This document shows, piece after piece, positions 56,239 through 64,000 of a stretch of DNA of 64,000 nt. The notes beneath the pieces were generated by a model. The model did no database searches, was not told the origin of the DNA, and worked only from the letters and a program-made list of their open reading frames with translations. This DNA comes from Diplolepis rosae (Eukaryota; Arthropoda; Insecta; Hymenoptera; Diplolepididae). Location of the stretch: positions 16,570,501 through 16,634,500 of the forward strand of contig JAPYXD010000752.1 in the NCBI GenBank assembly GCA_030998225.1, read 5' to 3'. Both the position numbers and the translations under genes were made by a program. Every line of letters starts with the position of its first letter. Positions within the stretch are counted from its first letter, which is position 1.

Positions 56239-58103
56239 TGTTACGTCGTACATAAGTGCAGGATGTATTTTCAATAATTTAAATAGCAAATAGAAAATAG
56301 AAATATGTAGATTGTCTATCACTTTATAAATACAGGAAATGACCATTCGTATGCAACTGACCAAAGTGCAGGAGAGCAGTAAAAATGTCTAGTACGGGAT
56401 AAGGTCGCTTCCTGAATCTTAGGTTACTGCATTTAGAATAGACTAGATCCAATTTTTTGAATTAATTTTGTAAAGGGCAAGTGATTATGAGGTCATCTAA
56501 ATTGAACCAAACATCCTCATACTCTCTTCGTCTTGCTTATGGTGTAAAAACCATATAAATAGGTGACAATTTTCTTAAGATTGCAGTTCAGTTCGACTGG
56601 GCTCTCGTCCCAGTTCGATTTGGGCTCTCGCCCCAGTTCGATTCGGGCTTTGGCCCTCATTCAAGTTTTATATTTCAACGATCCTTTGCAACTCGACTCG
56701 GGCTTTAGTCCCATATCAAGCCTTTTCAAATTTTGTACAGTCGAAACCTCATTGGCGAGAGTAAAATTGTGTATCAGAACTTCTGCTTTATAAATAAATC
56801 CAAGTAAGTACAAATTTGTCTATTTCTTTAAACTGTATTTCCAACAATGTTTCCATTTTTATTTTCAACATTTTAAGTCGTTTAAGGCACTTAATTTCGA
56901 TCAAATACTTAAAGATTTCTACGAAGTTTTATTTAAACATTGAGCAATCATTTTAGCTCAGTGTTGGTTATTTTTTTCATTATTACGAAGTTTTATTTAA
57001 ACATTGAGCAATCATTTTAGTTCAGTGTTGGAGTTTGTTTGATTATTTCGAAGTTTTATTTACACATTGAGCAATCATTTTAGTTCAGTGTAAGTTGTCA
57101 ATTTGTTTATTATAAAATAAGTAATTAAAACATTGAGCAATTTATTTAGTTCAATGTAAGTTGTCAATTGTTTATTATAAAATGAGTAATTAAAACATTG
57201 AGCAATTTATTTAGTTCAGTGTAAGTTGTTGATTTGTTTATTATAAAATGAGTAATTAAAACATTGAGCAATTTATCTTAGTTCAGTGTCACTTGCCTTA
57301 TTAGTTTAATACAATATTATTAATTAGAAACATTGAGCATTCCATTTAGTTCAGTGTCAGTGTGTTTAATTTGTTTAATACGAAGGTTCTATTACACACT
57401 GAGCAATTTACTTAGTTCAGTGCAGCTTATTCTATCTTTTTAGTATAAAATTCTTATTTAAACATTGAGCATTAGAGTATTTCAGTGTTAGTTTGTATAT
57501 TTGGTTTAATTTAAGGTTCTTTAGTTAAACTTTGAGCAAATCATAGTTCAGAGTTCGGATACTTAGGTTATGTGTCTAGAATTTTCAACAAACATTGAGC
57601 ATGGATTTCGTTCAGTGTTAGTTTATACATTTGGTTTACTTCAAGTTGTTCAATCACAACTCTAAGCAATTCACATAGTTCAGTGTTCAGATACTTAGGT
57701 TATTGCACTTGCAATTTCGACCAAACATTGAGCATTATTGTCGTTCAGTATTAATTGTATTAGTCTATAACCTCAATTTTCTCAAGGATCATTGACATTG
57801 TACCTTAATCAGTTAGTTAACTGATTTTCCACATTACAAATAATTAGAAAAGCTTGCACCAAGTTCACTCAAACTGACTTATTTAACCAGTCGAAATATT
57901 AGGGAATTAATAGAATTCTCTTTACGTTATTCAAAACGTTTTATCGTGACATAAGAGCGTTAGGGTTTTCTCGCTGATTTCGATTTGAAGGGCCGTTTTG
58001 CGAAATACACTCTTCTCATAGTTAGGTCTGATTCCCAGGTTATAGAGCGCGAGTTTTGACCTAAAAATCATTTTTGCAACAGGATACTATAACGTTTTCG
58101 TAC
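56239..58103. mobile_element. inverted copy of the solo LTR, last 6 bases missing
   Basis: Begins TGTTACGTCGTACATAAG and runs to TTTTCGTAC, where the left-arm copy continues to TAACA but this one passes into unrelated ACACACAGG sequence. Confidence 0.85.
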
Positions 58104-58808
58104 ACACACAGGCTCCGACACCTGTGTTCAATACGCACTACCTGATCAAGGTCACGAAGGGGCTGGCTCCTGATCCCGCATGGCTCACCACCTCCGCAGA
58201 GCTAGGCTCACAGCAGCCTCGCCTCCTCGTAGGCCGGGGAAGACGCCACTCGACGACGAAGCACTCCCAGTGAGATGCCATACGGAAACGATCGTTAGTC
58301 ACAGACTGCGGAGGCTTTTCAGTGGCTCCCAGGAGATTCCATACACCAATTTCCTCATAGCCTCAGTCAAGAGAGAGCCCGCCTATAGAGTCTTTTCTCA
58401 CATTCGTAGGGCACATATCACAGTCATGCGACGCTCACATTCATTCTGTTCACTCCTTCCTCACAGGCACTCGCAGACTCATACTCAGCGCCGCCGCCTA
58501 GAGCATACATACTTCTTCATGCACGTGGATAAACGCTTCTATAGCGTCCCCCGCTTTCAACCTGGGATAGAACCGTTTATAGGGCACCCTTCACGCATTG
58601 GGAAGATGCCCGTCTATAGAGCCCCCTGCATTTGTTCACCGATTCACCTGTATTTCTTTATATCTCTTTATCAATCTAGATTGATGCCTATCTATTTCAA
58701 CCCCATTTTCTTTATCTCAGCCTAATCCTCATCCATCCACCTGTATCTATTTTTCTTTCTTTTCTAGCCATCACTATCCCTTTTTATCTCTTGTTTATCT
58801 AAATTTAC
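58104..58808. other. GC-richer unique sequence right of the palindrome
   Basis: A 181-codon ORF (58180-58725) lies here, but it is Arg/His/Ser-rich without a recognisable domain, contains repeated CTATAG-type phrases, and runs into CTATCTC repeats. I do not accept it as a gene. I do not recognise the sequence as a known element. Confidence 0.4.
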
Positions 58809-59555
58809 ATATGTGCCCATAATTATGAAAGTGGTCTAAGTCATATATTTCTTGTTTCGAGATATTTAATGAATTGCATTTGAATAAATTAAAAAATGTT
58901 TTACATTTTGCGACATTTTAATTTATAATTTTATTAGTCCTGATTTATGGAAATTTATTATGAATACGAAATTTTGTGTGAATTTCATACGAAAATGTTG
59001 TTTTTAAAGTTTGAACTTATTTAGACCATTTTCAAAATTAACTGAATGTCCTATAAATGATTTAAAGCAATAAAGAACTATGAGTTTTACTTGAAGCAAT
59101 AACTTTAATGAAATAATTCATGAACATTTATTAATTATTTTTAAAAAGTAATCCATTTTTATCATTTCAAGTTTTTAAGATTCTTAAAATTCCGAAGAGC
59201 CCAACTGAATTATATCTTCAGATAAACCGGAATGAATTGTCGTTTCTGTTATTTTTTTATTGTCATTTATCGGCTTATTATATAGTTCAGTAACGCATCA
59301 CAGAGGGCCACGCGCCATTTTCAAGTTATATTTATATAATTTCTTTAAATTTTTGACTTAGACCACTTTTACAATTAACACTAAATGAATTCCATATAAT
59401 GTTGAAATTACAACCACTATCTAATGGTTCATTTTTGACGATATAGTAAAAATTACATTGAATAAATTTAGTTAAAAATAATGTGATGTGAAATAACTGA
59501 TAAACTCATTTTTTTTAATTTTGACTTGGACCACTTTCATAATTAGGGGCACATA
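58809..59555. mobile_element. inverted-repeat element with ATAATTATGAAAGTGGTC ends
   Basis: Left GTGCCCATAATTATGAAAGT mirrors right ACTTTCATAATTAGGGGCAC. Internal copies of GACTTAGACCAC..AATTAA recur near 59020 and 59350. It lies inside the CTATCTC repeat tract, which resumes on its far side. No ORF. Confidence 0.65.
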
Positions 59556-59870
59556 TATCTCTTTTAATCCCCTTCTCCCAATCTCAGCCTATTTCTCGCA
59601 TATTCACCTTTATCTCTTTACATATCTTTGTCAATCCACATTCACGCTTATCTCTTTCAATCCCGTTTTCTTTATCTCTATTCTATCCACCACTATCTCT
59701 TTCTATCTTTTGTTTATCCAAATTTACATATATCTCTTTCAATCCCCTTTTCCTAATCTCAGCCTATCTCTCGTATATTGACCTATATTTTTTTCTATCT
59801 TTTTGCCAATCCAAATTCACCGCTATATCTTTCAACGTTCACGCTTATCTTTTTCAATCCGTCCCTCCTT
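59556..59870. repeat. CTATCTCTTTCAATCCC repeat tract
   Basis: Degenerate repeats of TTATCTCTTTCAATCCC with CAAATTTACA/CACATTCACG spacers, about 80-160 bases apart; related tracts at 58640-58800. The ORFs here are by-products. Confidence 0.6.
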
Positions 59871-60134
59871 GTAGTTAGATCTTATAATCGTGTATATATT
59901 GTATCATTAATTGCAAATAATTACTTTTATTTATCGAATAGAAAGAAGATAGAAAATGACACCGCAAATGTACACGGTATAGACTTAAATAGAGAATAAA
60001 AGGGTATTCAAAGATTGGATTGATTTTGAATTGATGAAGGGATAGAAAAAGTTGGATGGTGATAGTCCAGAAATATACATGGATAGCGAAATGTATTTCA
60101 TGAGTAACATCGAGATTTTTCACAGTAATCTCAT

Positions 60135-60218
60135 GTTCCACTTGAGCTCAGTAGACTAAGCGTTTTGCAATATATCGATGCGTGCCTGATTAGGGTTCGA
60201 GTCTCGGTACATGCTGAT
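60135..60218 (+). repeat. tRNA-like sequence, possible SINE head
   Basis: GAGCTCAGTAGACTAAGC resembles an A box and D-arm, and GGGTTCGAGTCTCGG is a good B box 45 bases later. The stems in between are weak and no acceptor pairing is visible. Different from the Ala-like family elsewhere. Confidence 0.45.
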
Positions 60219-60539
60219 TTTTCAGTCTTATACGCGTTAGCGACATATTTAATTTATTAAATATGTACAAAGTAATTTATTTAAAAAATTGTTGATTATA
60301 TTTTAGGGGCATGAAAATTAACAAGCTTGGATCGAATACAAAAAGGGAAAAGGGAATACAATGTAATCTAAATTTTTTTCACATTGATAGAAAGAGATAA
60401 ATTTTACTGGATGCAGGAATAGACGAGGAGACTGAGGGATAGAAAGAGATAGATATTCCTTGACACGGTGGATGTAATTTTGGAGATAGAAAGACAAAGC
60501 GTTCTGGGGATGCAAATCGGCTTCTTGGAAGAGATAAAA

Positions 60540-60610
60540 AAGGTTCTATCTCTTTCTATGCTGCTGTTTCTATCTCTTTCTATACTGCTGTTTCTATCTC
60601 TTTCTATCTT
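60540..60610. repeat. 25-bp tandem repeat (TATCTCTTTCTAT..GCTGTTTC)
   Basis: Three units of TTCTATCTCTTTCTATRCTG in a row, the densest part of the CTATCT tract. Confidence 0.75.
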
Positions 60611-61204
60611 TTTACTTCCAGTAGAACATCTCACACATCGAACATTGCGCAGGCAAAAAAGCATGAATCAAACGAAGAAGTTGAATGGGAAACAGAAGGG
60701 TATTTTGGAGGGTTTGACAAATCGCTTTATTTGGAAGGCATAGAAAAGTTAAAAGATCGTTGAACTCGTTGTATTCTTGTTCATTTTTTCACGTCAATAT
60801 CAAAATCCCTAGTAAGATTCAATTTTAAGGTTCAAAATGTTGATATTTTACAATTTCAAAATAATCTTTTTTAATTCAACTTTCAGTCGGAGTTAAGAAA
60901 ATTGACTGCAAAATTTGACATCCTCCTAAAACAATCTTAAGGGGTCAGTGCCTGTTATCATTTGTTGAGAATTTTATATTATTTTTTATATTAATCTCAA
61001 GGGAAAATTAGCTCCAATGTGTACACTTTTTATCAGTAACCACTATACCAAATTGGATAAAATTTTGTATACTTATCATTCAATAGCAAAAGAAGACTTT
61101 TGATGGAGGGTTTAATAAAATCATTTCCTAAAAAAAAGTTGTGGAGTTTCAAAAATGACATTTTTTGGGACTATTTTTATACATCACTGTATATTTAAAA
61201 GAAG

Positions 61205-61988
61205 CCCTGCTGGAAGTAGCAAGCTTGAAAAAGATAGGAACTGGAGGACTGGAAAAGATAGAACATTTCTATCTCTCCTAACCCATCACTTTCCATCCCC
61301 AAAACTCTATCTTTTTCTATCTGCGCACTTATCCAGAGTGACCGGGAATATCTATCTTTTTCTATCCCTATGTCTGGTAATATCTATCTTTTCCTATCTC
61401 TTAGTCTATCCGCCGACTGAGGTAGTATCTACCTTTTTCTCTATCTTTCGTGATCGACCACTTGTACCTTTTTCTATCCCTCGCTTATCTCCCCATAGAT
61501 GAAGGATAGAATGAGATATAAAAAGATTGACGTTGATATATGAAGGATAGAATGAGACAGATAAGGGGAGATTGAGAAATATAGATTAGATTATATAGAT
61601 TATAGTTAGATTGACAGAGATAAAAAAAGATTGACGTTGATAAAAGTAGAATAGAATGATATAGAAAAGAGATTGAGAAGATAGACGTGTATTGTGATTG
61701 ACTAAGAGATAGAAAAAGATTAAGGAAGATTGATGAAGGATTGTAAGGGATAGAAAAGTAAGTATTGGAAAAGATAGACATGAATTTATGTTGAAAAAGA
61801 GATAGACAAAGATTAAGGATGATAGATAAATGATTGGAGTGGATAGAAAAGTAGTTATTATAAAAGATAGACGTGAATTCAGAATGAAAAAGAGATAGAA
61901 TTGGATAAATTATCTCTATCTTTTTCTATAATAAAGATGCAAAATGATTCAAAAGGATAAGATTTCTATCTTTTTACTTTCAGCAGGG
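61205..61988. mobile_element. inverted-repeat element with CCCTGCTGRAAGTA ends, filled with AGATAGA repeats
   Basis: CCCTGCTGGAAGTA at 61205 and TACTTTCAGCAGGG at 61988 are inverted. The interior is GATAGAAAAAGAT/ATCTTTTTCTATC simple repeats, switching strand bias near 61500. No target duplication recognised. Confidence 0.5.
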
Positions 61989-61999
61989 AGAGGACTTCA

Positions 62000-62724
62000 A
62001 TGAGTCAATTAGCGCCAAAGGGAAGTACTTTCATATTTTTAATTAAAATTTTTCTCCATTGATTAAACGTTTTTAAAATTGTAGTAAATGAAACCCTAGT
62101 GTTGACTAAAAACTGAAATACCTCCATTTTCAAAATATTTTTCAGGCTACTTCTAGTACTCAGATTTTAATTTTGATTATATAAAAATGTATTTGTTACA
62201 TATTATTTTGCTTGCGTGGATGTTTTTCTAATCCTGAACGATAGAAAAGTGAGTGAAAAAATTGATCCTATCTTGCTCCCGTAATTTTCAGAGTTGTGAG
62301 TCTTAGATTGACCATTTGAGTCATAAATTAGACATAATTTTTGCGCATACTGCAATATTGACTCAATGGTAAATTTTTTAAGCCCAACACTGTTTAATTA
62401 GATGTGTGATATAACTTTGAAAATTTTAGTAGGATATCTTTTTCCCTTATATAGTGTCGGTCCGAACCCTAAATCTAATAAAAAATTTAAAAAATTTTCA
62501 ACTGGCAAGATTTTTTCCGAATTCTTGAAGAATTAAGCAGGAAAGCCGTGAATATGCAAAGCCTTTAATTCGTAACGGGTGATAAATTATTGGAATATTA
62601 TACAGATTTAATTCTGATATTTGGTTCAACTATGACATGTTATATATTTTCATAAGGGTTTTTAGTAACTTTTGTTTCTATTTCAAGGAGTCTTTCCGTA
62701 AATTTTCATGCAGTATAATTTGAC
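62000..62724. other. AT-rich spacer without recognisable genes
   Basis: Nothing supported here; no ORF above background. Confidence 0.5.
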
Positions 62725-62728
62725 TTAA

Positions 62729-63396
62729 GGTAGTTGATCCACGAAAATTAGACCTCAGGCAAAAATAGATAATTTTGCTTTCAAGAATAGCAATATTATT
62801 TATTGAAGGGCTATTTCGGAAGAGAAAAGATTAATTTCCATGAAAAAAGTTTGAAATACAGAAAAATAATTTTATTAATAAATTTTATTTTTGTCTCAAC
62901 TTTGTTTCTTATCGCTTCTTACCGAATTTTAAAAAATTATGCGATTTTAATAAATTACAAATTACTTTTTCAAGAAAAAGATTCCCTACAACTTAACCAT
63001 TTCCAATTTTCGAAAATGAATAAATTATTATCAAATTCAGCAATTTGTTTATAAAAATTTCGTTTTGAAAAATGTTTTTTTAATGGTTTCAACCATTGAA
63101 GAATTTATTTTTATAAATCAGAAATGGTGAAGTTGTGGGAAATCTTGTCTCTGAAAAAATGATTCATGATTTAGTAGAATCGCATAATTTTTTAAAAAGT
63201 TGTAAAAAGCGATAAGAAAAAAAGATGGGTCAAAAATAAAAGTTATTAATAAAATTATTTTTCTGTGTTTCAAATTTTTTTCATGTAAAATAATCTTTTC
63301 TCTTTCAAAATAGCCCTTCGATAATAATATTGCTATTCTGGAAAGCAATATTATCTATTTTTGCCTGAGGTCTAATTTTCGTGGATGAAAACTACC
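62729..63396. mobile_element. TTAA-flanked foldback MITE
   Basis: TTAA at 62725-62728 and 63397-63400. Ends GGTAGTTGATCCACGAAAAT and its near-complement. The arms (about 290 bases each) are similar enough to give two related ORFs in opposite directions, which are not genes. TTAA suits Kolobok or piggyBac families. Confidence 0.75.
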
Positions 63397-63400
63397 TTAA

Positions 63401-64000
63401 AGTGTAGGACTATTTATAAATATAATGCTTCACAATATCAATAATAGCTTTTTGTATGTATTCAAAAACAGTTTTTTTTTTCTCATTTCACAATTTTTAT
63501 TTCAGGGCTTAGATGAGCAAAATTCTCACACTATATATTTACATAAATATTAATTACGCCTACAATTAACTATATATTTCTTCACTCATTTTCTATATAT
63601 TTTTAAAGCATTAATTTTTTCTTTTCATTCTAATTCAAATTATTATAAATTCAATACATTATTATAATAACAAAAATTTTAATCGTAAATCATAAACATA
63701 CTCTTGACTTCTACGTGTTTTAATAGCAATCCTAATGAATTGTTAAAGAAGGATGTCGAGCTAAAGGAGCCAAAGAGGAATTGGTAGATTATAAACGGAA
63801 CAACCAAAGAGCTGTCTGTAATAAATTACACCAAGTTTATTCGCAGATTTCTCAATACGTTACTAATATTATCCTTTTTTATGTTAAGTGGATGTGATGT
63901 TGGTTGCTGGTTGTAGTAACATTATTAAATTAATTAATTAGAATAATAATGGCGCAATTAGTGTTTTGTCGTGTGGTGTTTGATTTTTTTACTGATATCA
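63401..64000. other. AT-rich terminal spacer
   Basis: I see no gene or repeat that I can support in the last 600 bases. Confidence 0.5.

Larger units (their letters stand above)
53064..58103. repeat. 5.04-kb palindrome with 2233-bp arms and a 574-bp spacer
   Basis: Position x pairs with 111167-x. Arms are 53064-55296 and 55871-58103. I found one mismatch (54772/56395) in the stretches compared. Each arm holds most of the solo LTR and a piece of the LINE. The right arm stops 6 bases short of the LTR end, so this is an inverted duplication of existing sequence, not a transposon with its own ends. Either a recent genomic event or an assembly or library artefact. Confidence 0.92.

Noticed and set aside
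53064..58103. A giant foldback transposon
   Set aside because: The arm ends fall inside a known LTR and a LINE ORF, and there is no target duplication outside them; an inverted duplication explains it better.
58180..58725. 181-codon ORF right of the palindrome
   Set aside because: No recognisable domain, Arg/His/Ser-rich from GC-richer repetitive sequence, and its end runs into the CTATCTC repeats.
62803..63348. Two similar ORFs in opposite directions, like a divergent gene pair
   Set aside because: They are the two arms of a TTAA-flanked foldback element.

Overview
This is AT-rich eukaryotic DNA, most likely from an insect and probably a hymenopteran. The intron-split host gene, the insect-type transposons and the A/T-rich spacers point that way; the order is inference. 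I can support one conventional host gene. Almost everything else is transposable-element material, much of it nested, folded back or broken.

Layout. 1-6875 (minus strand) is a Ty3/gypsy-type retrotransposon running off the left edge: accessory ORF, gag, protease, then an open RT-RNase H-linker frame with two AT-hooks. 6876-7725 is an LTR-like or leader region with a 378-bp direct duplication carrying four stem-loop units. 7728-7905 and 14462-14640 are two halves of one broken TE-like gene. They are separated by a solo LTR (7906-14461) that itself holds a second solo LTR (7966-9316), a Kolobok-like DNA transposon (9609-12307) and a Tc1/mariner-like fragment. 15173-17340 is a scramble of gypsy pol pieces, one of them read in frame into a non-retroelement domain that may be viral. 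18187-27291 is a complete 9.1-kb hAT transposon with 2.6-2.9-kb terminal inverted repeats and a perfect 8-bp target duplication. 28.7-33.4 kb is spacer with several MITEs and tRNA-like repeats.

34010-41268 (plus strand) is the Wnt O-acyltransferase gene porcupine. Its six exons join in phase to give about 450 residues, and intron 4 is loaded with an R1-like LINE, a foldback MITE and a tRNA-like foldback. 42.0-43.0 kb has two more foldback elements. 43161-48660 is a decayed LINE with a full-length mariner (46601-47889) in its RT region. 49.7-51.0 kb has two further mariner-type fragments, followed by an R1-like LINE (51034-53057, minus strand).

53064-58103 is a 5.04-kb near-perfect palindrome with 2233-bp arms, each carrying a piece of that LINE and a 1.87-kb solo LTR. 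58.1-64 kb has no genes I can support, only CTATCT/AGATAG-rich repeats, a tRNA-like repeat and several inverted-repeat elements.

Biologically, porcupine is the only gene expected to serve the host: it acylates Wnt ligands in the ER. The rest records successive transposon arrivals, many datable relative to each other because target duplications and split reading frames are still visible.
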